A stretch of 64,000 nucleotides of DNA from Accumulibacter sp. Lineage in GTDB: Bacteria; Pseudomonadota; Gammaproteobacteria; Burkholderiales; Rhodocyclaceae. Under the pieces are notes generated by a model. The model made no database searches. It saw only the letters and a list, made by a program, of their open reading frames with translations, and was not told the DNA's origin. Made by a program: the position numbers and the translations under genes. The stretch is from assembly GCF_029255285.1 (NCBI RefSeq), contig NZ_JAPUVI010000105.1:124001-188000 (forward strand), given 5' to 3'. Shown in pieces: positions 8,614-18,300 of the stretch. The number at the start of each line of letters is the position of its first letter. Position 1 is the first letter of the stretch.

Positions 8614-10113
8614 ATGACGTCTCGAATCCGATTTGCCGCAGCCGGGATCGCTGCGCTCACCGTCGCGCTGCTCGGCGCGTGCAGCAAGGAAGCGGAGACC
8701 CAGGTCGACCGGGTAGCCATGGAAGCCAAGGCGAAGGCGAAGGCGGTTGAAGCGGCGGCGAAAGCGGCAGCACAGGAGGCCGAAGCGCGAGCCATCGCCA
8801 TCGAAAGCTACGTCTATGCCTATCCGCTCGTCACCATGGAGATGACGCGCCGGGTGATGACCAACGTCGCCGCGCCGGAAGACAACCGCGCACCGATGGG
8901 GCAATTCCTTCGCAAGCGCAGCTATCCGGATGCCTCTTACCGGGATGTCACCGCACCGAATGCCGACACGCTTTACACGACGACCTGGATCGACGTCTCC
9001 AAGGAACCTTGGATCCTGAGCATCCCGGACATGAAAGGGCGTTATTTCCTCTTCCCGATGCTGGACGGCTGGACCAACGTGTTCCAGGTTCCCGGCAAGC
9101 GGACGACCGGCACGAAGGCGCAAACCTACGCCATCACCGGACCGGGCTGGACCGGCGAACTGCCCGCCGACGTCACGGAATACAAGGCGCCGACGGGCAT
9201 CGTATGGATTCTCGGGCGCATCTACAGCAGCGGCACCCCGGCGGACTACAAGGCAGTGCACGCCTTGCAGGACAAGATCTCGGTCGTGCCGCTGTCGGCT
9301 TACGGCAAACCCTACACGCCGCCACCCGCGACGGTCGACCCGGCGCAGGACATGAAGACGGCCGTGCGGGAACAAGTCGACGCGCTCGACGCCGCCGCCT
9401 ACTTCAAGCTCTTCGCCGAACTGCTGAAGACCAATCCGCCAGCGGCCGAAGATGCGCCTATGGTCGCCAAACTGGCCAAGATCGGCGTCGTCCCCGGACA
9501 GGATTTCGACGCGGCGAAGCTCGATCCCGCCGTGGCCAAGGGCCTTGCCGGCGCTCCCAAGCCGGCCCAGGACCTGATCATGGACTGGATGAAGGCCGGC
9601 ATCGTCGCCGGCGACTTCAAGCTTGAAGACGGCTGGGCGTTCTCCACGAAGGTCGGCCAGTACGGTACCAATTACGTGCAGCGCGCGCTCGTCACGGCCA
9701 TCGGTCTCGGCGCCAACCGGCCGCAGGATGCGGTCTACCCGACGTCCACCGGTCCGGACGTCGCCGCGAAATACACCGGCGAGAAAAAGTACGTCATGCG
9801 CTTCGAGAAAGGCCACCTCCCTCCCGTCGATGGCTTCTGGTCGCTGACGATGTACGACGCCGATTACTTCTTCGTCGACAATCCGCTGAATCGTTACACC
9901 TTGAGCCAGCGCAACAAGCTGAAATCGAACAAGGATGGATCGGTCGATCTCTACATCCAGAACGAATCGCCGGGCAAGGACAAGGAATCGAACTGGTTGC
10001 CGGCACCCAAGGGAGAGTTCATCCTGATGATGCGCCTGTACTGGCCGAAGGAAACGGCGCCGTCGCTCCTGGACGGCAGCTGGAAGATTCCGCCAGTCAA
10101 AGAGGCCAGCTGA
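8614..10113 (+). CDS. DUF1254/DUF1214 domain lipoprotein
   Basis: 499 residues. The ATG at 8614 has AGGAG eight bases upstream. The N-terminus is a lipoprotein signal with lipobox LLGAC (Cys near 23), followed by an Ala/Lys/Glu-rich helical linker. The DUF1254 domain starts near residue 65 (ESYVYAYPLVTMEMTRRVM; NADTLYTTTWIDVSKEPWIL; RYFLFPMLDGWTNVF) and DUF1214 occupies the C-terminal part (FEKGHLPPVDGFWSLTMYD; LYIQNESPGKD; FILMMRLYWP). This pair of domains is common in proteobacterial secreted proteins of unknown activity. It is monocistronic. Confidence 0.88.
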   Translation: MTSRIRFAAAGIAALTVALLGACSKEAETQVDRVAMEAKAKAKAVEAAAKAAAQEAEARAIAIESYVYAYPLVTMEMTRRVMTNVAAPEDNRAPMGQFLRKRSYPDASYRDVTAPNADTLYTTTWIDVSKEPWILSIPDMKGRYFLFPMLDGWTNVFQVPGKRTTGTKAQTYAITGPGWTGELPADVTEYKAPTGIVWILGRIYSSGTPADYKAVHALQDKISVVPLSAYGKPYTPPPATVDPAQDMKTAVREQVDALDAAAYFKLFAELLKTNPPAAEDAPMVAKLAKIGVVPGQDFDAAKLDPAVAKGLAGAPKPAQDLIMDWMKAGIVAGDFKLEDGWAFSTKVGQYGTNYVQRALVTAIGLGANRPQDAVYPTSTGPDVAAKYTGEKKYVMRFEKGHLPPVDGFWSLTMYDADYFFVDNPLNRYTLSQRNKLKSNKDGSVDLYIQNESPGKDKESNWLPAPKGEFILMMRLYWPKETAPSLLDGSWKIPPVKEAS

Positions 10114-10408
10114 AGGCTTCCTTGAAAACATCGGAAAAGGCCAATCTTCCGGCATTTCCGGTGCCGCCCGCAACGCTGGCGGCCGTACCGGCTCTGGCCG
10201 AGCTGAGCGCCGAACAACCGGCCAAGCTCGCCCAGAACCCGGTCGGCTGGCTGATCGGCGCGCCGCTGCAGAGCCACATCCGCCTCGATTTCGCGCCACG
10301 CCAAACACATGGGCGGTCGGACGGCTGCCGCCGCCGCCAGGGGAGCATGGCGAGGACGGCGGGGCTTTCACGGTGGCGCCGTCGATCAGTCCTCGGTCCG
10401 ACAGGCTC
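10114..10408. other. Junction between DUF1254 gene and restriction island
   Basis: A 295-bp gap between convergent genes. Open frames on both strands lack convincing start signals. At 10362-10389, read on the minus strand, the peptide LIDGATVKAP resembles the first-Asp region of IS5-type transposases (DGATVKAP), but the similarity stops there. No terminator is obvious. Confidence 0.35.
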
Positions 10409-12034
10409 CTAGGGCAACAGGGGTAGGCCCAGCTCGCGCAGAAACGCATTGTGCTTCGCGGTCGCCTCGCGGATCTCGGCCTCAATCCTGACCAGCTCGG
10501 CGTGTGTAGCCGCCAGGTCGACCTCCACTTCCTCTGGCGCGGTGCTGACGTAGCGCGAGATGTTCAGGTTGTAGGCGTTGTCTGCTATCTCGTTCATCGT
10601 CACGCGGCGGGCGTAGCGCTCCTGCCCGTCCCGGAACTGGTAGGTCCGCACGATGCGCGCGATGTGCTCTTCGCTCAACTGGTTCTGACGCTTGCCTTTG
10701 ACGAAGTGCTCGGCGGCATTGATGAAGAGCACATCGTCCGGCTTCTTGCACTTCTTCAGCACCAGGAGGCAGACCGGAATACCCGTCGAGTAGAAGAGAT
10801 TGGCCGGCAGCCCGATGACCGTGTCGATGTGCCCATCGTTCAGCAGCTTGCGACGGATGCGCTCCTCCACGCCGCCGCGAAACAGCACGCCGTGCGGCAG
10901 GATGATGGCCATCACGCCGTCGTCCTTCAGGTAATGCAGCCCGTGCAGCAGGAAGGCGAAGTCCGCCGCGCTCCTCGGCGCGACGCCGTGGTTCTTGAAG
11001 CGCGCGTCCTCGCTGATCGCCTCACTCGGCTCCCAGCGGTAGCTGAACGGCGGATTGGCCACCACCGCGTCGAAGCGGGGTGTCTTTGCCGGATTGGTCT
11101 CGCGCAGAAAGTCCCAATCGTTGGTCAGCGTGTCGCCGTGGTAGATCTCGAACTCGGTGTCCTTCATCCCGTGCAGCAGCATGTTCATGCGCGCCAGGTT
11201 GTAGGTGGTAATGTTCTTCTCCATGCCGAAGATTTTTCCGACCGTGCCGCCAGCCGCCCTCAGGCGCTGCCGCACGTTCAGCAGCAAGGAACCTGAGCCG
11301 CAAGCGAAGTCGAATACGCTCGCCAGCTTTTTGCGCGGGCCGCTCTCGGGCGCCTGGCTGTCGAGCGTGACGATCGCCGAGAGAATGCTGGAGATCTGCT
11401 GCGGCGTGTAGAACTCGCCCGCCTTCTTGCCCGAGCCCGCCGCGAACTGCCCGATCAGGTACTCGTAGGCGTCGCCCAGCGTGTCGGTGTCGGTGGAAAA
11501 CAGCGACATGCCGCGCGCGATCTCCGAAATGATCGAGCACAGCTTGGCGTTGCGCTCCTCGTACTTGCGGCCGAGCTTGTCGGACGCCAGGTTGATCTCC
11601 GAGAACAGGCCCTGGAAGTGGCTCTGGAAGGAGTCTTCCTCGATGTGCTTGAAACCCTTTTGCAGCGTATCGAGCAGTTGCCCGCTTTGTGTCCTGGCCA
11701 GACGGACGATGCTGCCCCAAAGATAGTCGGGCTTGATCACGTAGTGCACCTTGCGGCGCATCTGCTTCTCGAACTCGGCGACGTCGGCGGTGTTCCGCTC
11801 GTACCAGAGCGCCAGCGGCGGCTTGGCGTCGCCGCTCGCCGCGACGGTGTCGCTCGTCGGATAGTCCGCCCCCAGCTCCCGCTTGGCCGCCTGCTCGTAG
11901 TGGTCCGACAGGTAGCGCAGGAACAGGAACGACAGCATGTAATCGCGGAAATCATCGGCGTTCATCGCCCCGCGCAACTGGTCGGCAATGTTCCAGAGGA
12001 TCTTGCCGAGTTGTTTCTGGTCTTGTTCGGTCAT
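10409..12034 (-). CDS. hsdM: Type I restriction-modification DNA methyltransferase, M subunit
   Basis: 541 residues. An N-terminal HsdM_N helical domain (QLGKILWNIADQLRGAMNAD; YMLSFLFLRYLSDHYE) is followed by an N6-adenine methyltransferase with the SAM motif VFDFACGSGSLLLN (near 240-250) and the catalytic NPPF (near 327; AVVANPPFSYRW). Together with two HsdM and one HsdS it methylates adenine in the bipartite target; with HsdR it forms the restriction complex. Its ATG overlaps the rhuM stop by four bases, so it is the last gene of a leftward operon hsdR-hsdS-prrC-rhuM-hsdM. Having hsdM last and apart from hsdS is an uncommon order. Confidence 0.97.
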   Translation of the reverse strand: MTEQDQKQLGKILWNIADQLRGAMNADDFRDYMLSFLFLRYLSDHYEQAAKRELGADYPTSDTVAASGDAKPPLALWYERNTADVAEFEKQMRRKVHYVIKPDYLWGSIVRLARTQSGQLLDTLQKGFKHIEEDSFQSHFQGLFSEINLASDKLGRKYEERNAKLCSIISEIARGMSLFSTDTDTLGDAYEYLIGQFAAGSGKKAGEFYTPQQISSILSAIVTLDSQAPESGPRKKLASVFDFACGSGSLLLNVRQRLRAAGGTVGKIFGMEKNITTYNLARMNMLLHGMKDTEFEIYHGDTLTNDWDFLRETNPAKTPRFDAVVANPPFSYRWEPSEAISEDARFKNHGVAPRSAADFAFLLHGLHYLKDDGVMAIILPHGVLFRGGVEERIRRKLLNDGHIDTVIGLPANLFYSTGIPVCLLVLKKCKKPDDVLFINAAEHFVKGKRQNQLSEEHIARIVRTYQFRDGQERYARRVTMNEIADNAYNLNISRYVSTAPEEVEVDLAATHAELVRIEAEIREATAKHNAFLRELGLPLLP

Positions 12035-13032
12035 GGCTTGAGGCGTTTCTTGAGTGTGTTTTCCAGCGCCTTCAGTTCGGCATCGTCTTGCTCGTCAGCC
12101 TGCCGGGCTTCCTGCTTCTTGCGGCGCTGGTCGTAGTCAAGGTACAGCGCGCTCGTAGTGCGCTCCATGTGTTCGTGGCTGACTGTGCCCGCATGCGTGA
12201 GCACCGGGAAGCCATTGCTCCTGATGATCTGATCCACGTTCTGGCGCCAGAAGCTCATGCGGATTTCCTCGCGGCGCTTGGTGCGCAGTTCCGCCGTTTC
12301 CAGAAAGACGACCACCAGACGGTTCAGGGTGTCGATCTCGTCTTCGGTCAGGTAGTTCTTGGCGATCACGATGTCCTGCTTGCGGACCTTGGCGCCTTGC
12401 CAATGCAACAGGCCGAAGTTGGCGTCGTTCCGGTTGGCGCGAGCGATGATCAGTTCTGCCGCCGTCTTTTGCGTCACGGCGTAGAGAAGCAGGTTCTGCA
12501 CCGTGGCAAAAAAGGTCTGCGTGGTCTTGTCGCTCTTGTCGTAGTCGCTGGAGAGGGCAAACAAGTCGCGCACCTTTTGGTAGAAGCGCTTTTCCGAGGC
12601 GCGGATATCCCGGATGCGCGCCAGCATCTCGTCGAAGTAATCCGGGCGGCCGTCAGGGTTTTTCAGGCGCTCGTCGTCCAACACGAAGCCCTTGAGCAAG
12701 TACTCCTTGAGCACCGTGGAGGCCCAGCGGCGGAACTGCACCCCGCGCGGCGAACGCACCCGGTAGCCCACGGCCAGGATGGCTTCCAGGTTGTAGAGCT
12801 GTATCCGGTAGCGCTTGCCATCGGCGGCAGTTGTCAAGGAGTCCTTGACAACTGAAACCTCGCTCAACTCCCCGTCCTCAAAGAGGTTCCGCAGATGCAG
12901 CGAGATATTTTGCTTGGTGGCATCGAACAGGTCGGCAATTTCAAGCTGAGTCAGCCAAACCGTCTGCTGCTCGGCCCGCAGCTTGATCTGGCTGCGCCCG
13001 TCTTCAGTCGTGTAGAGGATCAATTCGGTCAT
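12031..13032 (-). CDS. rhuM: RhuM family protein embedded in type I RM operon
   Basis: 333 residues of the RhuM (virulence protein) family: N-terminal helix-turn-helix-like part (VWLTQLEIADLFDATKQNIS; HLRNLFEDGEL), the conserved YNLEAILAVGYRVRSPRGVQFRRWA block (residues about 78-103), then VLKEYLLKGFVLDDERLKNP, and a C-terminal helical half with Fic-like LLLYAVTQKTAAELIIARAN. RhuM was named for a Salmonella pathogenicity-island gene, and relatives are often found inside type I restriction loci. Biochemical function is unknown; DNA-binding or regulatory activity is inference from the N-terminus. Start and stop overlap both neighbours by four bases, so expression is coupled to prrC and hsdM. 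Confidence 0.88.
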   Translation of the reverse strand: MTELILYTTEDGRSQIKLRAEQQTVWLTQLEIADLFDATKQNISLHLRNLFEDGELSEVSVVKDSLTTAADGKRYRIQLYNLEAILAVGYRVRSPRGVQFRRWASTVLKEYLLKGFVLDDERLKNPDGRPDYFDEMLARIRDIRASEKRFYQKVRDLFALSSDYDKSDKTTQTFFATVQNLLLYAVTQKTAAELIIARANRNDANFGLLHWQGAKVRKQDIVIAKNYLTEDEIDTLNRLVVVFLETAELRTKRREEIRMSFWRQNVDQIIRSNGFPVLTHAGTVSHEHMERTTSALYLDYDQRRKKQEARQADEQDDAELKALENTLKKRLKP

Positions 13033-14135
13033 ACGGCCGGTGCCTCGTTGTTCGGGTCGTCGAATAGCATCGGATTGAACGGAAACTGCTTGCGAAAATC
13101 GCTCAGTACCTTCCTGAAGATGGCCTTGTTCTCGTCCATCATGTCCGCCGGCTCGTACAGCGAATAGTTGCCGTGGCTCATGATGTTGACCACGCGGGTG
13201 TACAGGGTCTTGTCCGGGTCATCCTCATCAGGCTGTATGCAGTCGGCGAAATTTCCGTAGCCGTGGAAACTGGCGGTCTTCTCCATGACGGCACGCATCA
13301 TGTTGAAGTGATACGTGCGCAGTTCGCCCGAGGTCGCCGCTTCGCACAGCTCGCGCAGCGCGGCGACATGGTGGAAGAACGGCGTGTTGCCAGTGTCGCG
13401 CAGCAGATAGGTCTCGCCAGTCCCCTTGCTCAGAAAATGGCGGTGCGCCTTCCTGCCGAACTCATTGCCCAGCACGTTGAAGAACAAGGTGTGGTGCGAG
13501 GAGACCACCGTCTTGGGCGGGTTCTTGGCTTTCAGCAGCAACTGCGCCAGATGGTTGGCCACGACGATCGCGTTGTGCTCGTCCAGCGAAGAAATCGGAT
13601 CGTCGATGTAGACGTACTTTACCCACTTGTAGGCTTCGGCGCCGTCGAGTACCAACTGCACGATGGCGAGGAAGAAACACCAGATGAAAATGTTCTCCTC
13701 GCCGCGCGAGACCTTGATGCCTTCGACCATCGTCCTCGCGCTGGCGGTAGCCACGTCGCGCGAAAAGCTCACTTTCCACTGGGTAGTGTCGATGCGGAAA
13801 TCGAAGTCGGCGTAGCGGCTGAGCAGCGGGCGGATGCGGTTGTCCATCTCCAGTTCGCCCAGGCCCGCGAAGAAGCGCGAATCCCTGTTGATCTTCAGCA
13901 CCCGCTCGCGATCGTTCTCCAGGTCGTTGTCCCAGGTGAACAGGTCTTCGGTGAAGGCGTTGAAGTACAGCGTGTCGCGCGAATCGCCGTCTTTGCCCAG
14001 GTCTTTGAACGCCACGGATAGCCGCGTCTTGCCGGTGCCGTTGTGGGCGTAGAGTAGGGCGAACTTCCTTTTCTCTAGCTCGGTGCGGACGTGTTGCGCG
14101 AGTCCGGGCAGATCGGCGAAGGGCGTGACAGCCAT
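13029..14135 (-). CDS. prrC: PrrC-type anticodon nuclease (ABC-ATPase/ACNase)
   Basis: 368 residues. The ATPase part has Walker A (HNGTGKT, Lys36), a signature-like VSRGEEN (142-148), Walker B with VYIDDPISSLDEH (175-187) and an H-loop-like SSHHTLFF. FNAFTEDLFTWDNDL (58-72) and YHFNMMRAVMEKTASFHGY (275-293) match E. coli PrrC as I remember it. Arg281, Glu285 and His321 fall in the R-x3-E...H arrangement of the PrrC/RloC nuclease triad, with spacing close to PrrC's R320-E324-H356. PrrC is held silent by the type I complex and, when a phage disables that complex, cuts tRNA-Lys in the anticodon loop. The location between hsdS and the rest of the operon is the same logic. There is no coiled-coil or zinc hook, which argues against RloC. 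Target tRNA and activator here are unknown. Confidence 0.85.
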   Translation of the reverse strand: MAVTPFADLPGLAQHVRTELEKRKFALLYAHNGTGKTRLSVAFKDLGKDGDSRDTLYFNAFTEDLFTWDNDLENDRERVLKINRDSRFFAGLGELEMDNRIRPLLSRYADFDFRIDTTQWKVSFSRDVATASARTMVEGIKVSRGEENIFIWCFFLAIVQLVLDGAEAYKWVKYVYIDDPISSLDEHNAIVVANHLAQLLLKAKNPPKTVVSSHHTLFFNVLGNEFGRKAHRHFLSKGTGETYLLRDTGNTPFFHHVAALRELCEAATSGELRTYHFNMMRAVMEKTASFHGYGNFADCIQPDEDDPDKTLYTRVVNIMSHGNYSLYEPADMMDENKAIFRKVLSDFRKQFPFNPMLFDDPNNEAPAV

Positions 14136-14138
14136 GCG

Positions 14139-15335
14139 CTAGACCTCCTCCGGCTGCGGGAATAGCTGTTGCATGAGGCCCTTCTTGTGGGCCTTCAATG
14201 TTGCGAGCTTCTTGAATTCAGCGCCGATCCAACTACTCAAACACGATAGCAACTCTGCTACTCGCTTCTGCTCGTCCTTCTCAGGAACGATAAAGCGGTA
14301 CTTCAGGAGTTGGCTTCCATTGATCGAGTTGATAGTTGCACCGAGATCGACTGCAACCTGCTTCTGAAATGACGCCAACTGCAAGAGGTGAAATGCAAAA
14401 TGCGGGGCGCTCGCACGAAACACCGTCATGAACGCCCCATGTGTGCAGGGAGGCATCCCTTCTGGAATCAAGGCGCTCTTGCCAATCAACGCCTTTGATC
14501 CGTTCCGAACGCATATCAGGATGTCGTTCGGCCTAGCGAGGTTCGCACCCTTGATACTTGGAGTGACGTACACGTTATCGTCGATTGCGATCTCGCCGTT
14601 CTGGACGTTCGAAGAGCGCAGAACCAACAATCCACTATCACGCACGTCGTTTGGGCTGTACGTGAGTCCCGAGACAAGCTCGCCAAGTGAATTCAATCTC
14701 GTCTCACGCCACGCTGGCCCATCGCGGAACTCGGGGAAGCGGAGACGGGGGACGGTTTCGCCTTCGCGGGGGAAAAGCTGCTGCATCAGACCCTGCTTGT
14801 AAGTCTTCAAAGCCGCCACTTTCCGCCCCTGAGCGGCAATCACCTCGTCCAGCGACCTCAGGCAGTCGGCGATCTTTTGTTGCTCAGGTCGTCCTGGAAT
14901 CGCGGTTTGGAGAGAATGCACCACGTTTCTACTTAGGCCCGGCACCGCACCCGGATCACGCCGCTGATCCAGTTTGGCAAGCTGAAGTAGTCGATACAGA
15001 AATTGCATCAACGTGCTTGATGGCTGCCTATTCTCGACATAATAGGTGGTGTCGATCGGAAAACACTCTTTGTCGACCCAATTAACTTCGCCGACAGATC
15101 CCTTTCGTCCGACAACAATCGCGGGGCCTTTGACTAGGGCTTCATCGTGGTATCCCACGATACCATTCGATCCCATTACTGGGATTGAATCGGGACGCCT
15201 GCAGTGTTCCGGCAATGACTCTCCGTACTCCAGATTCATCAGGCGTCCCATCGGAGTAACCTCCCATGCCATTGCCTCCCGAAACTCCGGAAACCGCAGC
15301 CTCGGCACCACCGTTGTCTTGCTCTGCTTTGCCAC
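14139..15335 (-). CDS. hsdS: Type I restriction-modification specificity subunit
   Basis: 398 residues with the two-fold layout of HsdS: target-recognition domain 1 (about 1-150), central conserved helix (LRSLDEVIAAQGRKVAALKT), target-recognition domain 2 (about 195-350) and a second conserved helix (LSSWIGAEFKKLATLKAHKK). Both halves end in KGLMQQLFP and start with PRLRFPEFR, showing the internal duplication. The two TRDs set the two halves of the bipartite DNA target. The TRD-coding stretches are visibly richer in A/T than the neighbouring genes, as expected for shuffled domains. Three bases separate it from hsdR and from prrC. Confidence 0.96.
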   Translation of the reverse strand: MAKQSKTTVVPRLRFPEFREAMAWEVTPMGRLMNLEYGESLPEHCRRPDSIPVMGSNGIVGYHDEALVKGPAIVVGRKGSVGEVNWVDKECFPIDTTYYVENRQPSSTLMQFLYRLLQLAKLDQRRDPGAVPGLSRNVVHSLQTAIPGRPEQQKIADCLRSLDEVIAAQGRKVAALKTYKQGLMQQLFPREGETVPRLRFPEFRDGPAWRETRLNSLGELVSGLTYSPNDVRDSGLLVLRSSNVQNGEIAIDDNVYVTPSIKGANLARPNDILICVRNGSKALIGKSALIPEGMPPCTHGAFMTVFRASAPHFAFHLLQLASFQKQVAVDLGATINSINGSQLLKYRFIVPEKDEQKRVAELLSCLSSWIGAEFKKLATLKAHKKGLMQQLFPQPEEV

Positions 15336-15338
15336 GCC

Positions 15339-18300
15339 TCAGTCCTCGTAAGCCTGCAGACCGGAAATCTCTCGCCCCCCGGCACGCTTCTTCAGCAGCG
15401 GCACCAGCTCGGCCATCAAGGCCAGCTCCTTCCGTGTGCGCGCCTTCCAGCCCAGTTCCAGCGGCGCCAGCAGTTCGGTGAGTTGCTCGCCGTCGAAGAT
15501 GCGGCGATCGAGCACGCCGTCCACCAAGCTCTGCAGCGCCGCCGCGGGCAGGCCGTGCCGGGTGGCGAGCTCGGCCAGCTCGCGGGCGGCCTTGGCGGCC
15601 TTGAACTGTTGGTAGCCGGCGCGGATGGCGAACTCGTCCAGGCCTTCGCCGGCCTTGAGGCTCATCACGTACTCGGTGATGTCGTCGCGCTCGTCGATGA
15701 ACTTGGCATCGGCGGCGATCAGGCCGACCAATTGTTCGCGGCTCATCGTCGCCCTGCCGGGCTTCTTGGTCGAGAAGTCGGCGATGAGCTTCATGATGTA
15801 GTCGTAGTCGATGGTGGCCGAGGCGAAGAGGACGAACTCGAAGTCGAGCTGGTCGATCTCCTCGTTCCTCGCTCCCCCCGGCTTGACCTGCTGCGCGCGC
15901 AGGCGCTGCACGGTCTCCAGGTACTGGCCGCGGAAGGCGTTCAACTCGTCCCTCGGCAGGATGGTCTGGATGACCGCTTCCTGCTCGGGCGTCAGGTCGG
16001 TGTACTGGTCGAGCTGGGTTTGCAGCTTCTGCACCTCCTTGAACGCTTTGACGAAGGCGACGCGGGCCTCGTCTCCCCTGAGCTTGGCCACCTCTTCGGG
16101 CTTGCCCGAGAGGCCTTGCGATTGCATGAAGCACTCCAGAGCCTGCCTGGCCTCCTTGAGCTTGTCGATGACGACCGGCGCCTGGTCGACCAGCCAGATC
16201 TCGCGCGCCTGATCGGCCTTGGCGCCGGAGAAGAGGGCAATGGCGGCGTCCACCGCGTCCCGCTGGCCGCGAAAGTCGAGGATGTGGCCGTAGGGCTTGC
16301 TGTCGTTCAGCACGCGGTTGGTGCGGCTGAAGGCCTGGATCAGGCCGTGGTGCTTGAGGTTCTTGTCGACGTACAGCGTGTTGAGGTACTTGCTGTCGAA
16401 ACCGGTGAGCAGCATGTCGACGACGATGGTAAGGTCGAGCTTTTCGCGCCCCTTCCTTGGCAGGTCAGCATTGGGGAACTGCTGGTCCTTGATGCGTTGC
16501 TGCACGTCCTGGTAGTAGAGGTCGAACTCGTCGATGCGATGGTTGGTGCCGAAGCGGGCGTTGTAGTCGGCGATGATCTTCCGCAGCGCCTTCTTCTTGG
16601 TCTCCGGGTCGTGCTGGTTGTCTTCCTGCTCCTGCGGCAGGTCCTCCTGAATCTGCCTGACGTCGGCGCTCACGTCGCCGGGTGGTGAAAAGACGGCGGC
16701 GATATTGAGCGGCACGAAGGCCGGGTCGGCGTGCCGCTTCTCGGCCTGGGCACTGGCGAAGAGCGTGTGGTACTCGATCGCGTCGTTGATCGAAGCGGTG
16801 GCGAGAATGGCGTTGAACCGGCGTCCGCCGGTGGCGGTGTCGTGCTTGGCGAGGATGGCGTCGACGATGGCGCGCTTGGCGAGGGTCTCGCCCGGCTTGG
16901 GCGGGTTCTTGCCGTCGGGCCGGTAGTAATCGACGTGAAAGCGCAAAACGTTTCGATCCTCGATGGCGTGAGTGATGGTGTACTCGTGCAGCGACTGCTG
17001 GAAAAGGTCTTGCGTGGTCTGCAGCGTCTGGACCTCACCCTCGATGCGCTTGTAGCTGGCGTTCTCTTCGAAGATCGGCGTGCCGGTGAAGCCGAAGAGC
17101 TGGGCCTTGGGGAAGAACTCCTTGATGGTCCGGTGGTTGTCGCCGAACTGCGAGCGATGGCATTCGTCGAAGATGAAGACCATGCGCTTGTCGCGCAGCG
17201 TTTCGAGCTGATCGGTGTAGGTGGCCAGTCCGCGCTTCTCGCGGCTCCTGTTGCGCTGGCTGTTTTCGTCCAGCGCCAGGCCGAGTTTCTGGATGGTGCA
17301 GACGATGACCTTGTCGGCCGCGTCGTCGGAAAGCAGGCGGCGGACCAGTTCGCCGGTGTTGGTGTTCTGCTCGACGCAGCCTTCCTGGAAGCGGTTGAAT
17401 TCCTCGCGCGTCTGCCGGTCGAGGTCCTTGCGGTCGACGACGAAGAGGCATTTCTCGATTGCCGGGTTGGCCTTGAGCAGCGTGGACGCCTTGAAGCTGG
17501 TCAGTGTCTTGCCGCTGCCGGTGGTGTGCCAGACGTAGCCGTTGCCCAGATTCTTGTCGATGCACTCGACGATGTTCCTGACGGCGTAGATCTGGTAGGG
17601 CCGCATCATCAAGAGCTTCTGCTCGCTGGCTACGAGCACCATGTAGCGGCTGATCATCTGGCCGAGCGTGCATTTGGCCAGGAAGGCCTCGGCGAAGGGT
17701 TCGAGCCCGCTGATCCGGGCGTTGTCGGGCGCGGCGTACTGGTAGATGGGCAGGAAGCGCTCGTCGGCGTTGAAGCTGAAGTGCCGCGCGTTGTTGTTGG
17801 CGAAATAGTAGGTCGAGTCGCGGTTGCTGACCACGAACACCTGCATGAAGCACAGTAGCGTGCGCGTGAAGCCGTTGCCGGGGTCGTTCTTGTAGTCGAC
17901 GATCTGCTCGATGGCGCGGCGCGGGTTGATGCCGAGCGTCTTGAGCTCGATCTGCACCACCGGTACGCCGTTGATGAGCAGGATGACGTCGAAGCGATGA
18001 TGGCTGTTGTCGGTATTGATGCGCAGTTGCTTGACGACTTCGAAAGTGTTCTTGCACCAGTCGCCGATGTTCACCAGGGTGTAGTTGAGCGGCGTGCCGT
18101 CCTGGCGGGTGAAGCTGTTGCGGCTGCGCAGCGTCTGTGCCGCGGCGTAGACATCGGGGGTGACGATTTCCTCCAGCAACCGCTGGAACTCCTCGTCGGT
18201 GAGCTTGACACGGTTGAGCTGTTGAAACCTCTCGCGAAAGTTCGCTTCCAGCGTGGCGCGGTCGCGGATGTCTTCGCGGTAACCGTATTTCAGCTCCTCG

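Noticed and set aside
13029-14135. RloC-type anticodon nuclease instead of PrrC
   Set aside because: RloC has a long coiled coil with a zinc hook between ATPase halves. Here the protein is only 368 residues and has no such insertion.
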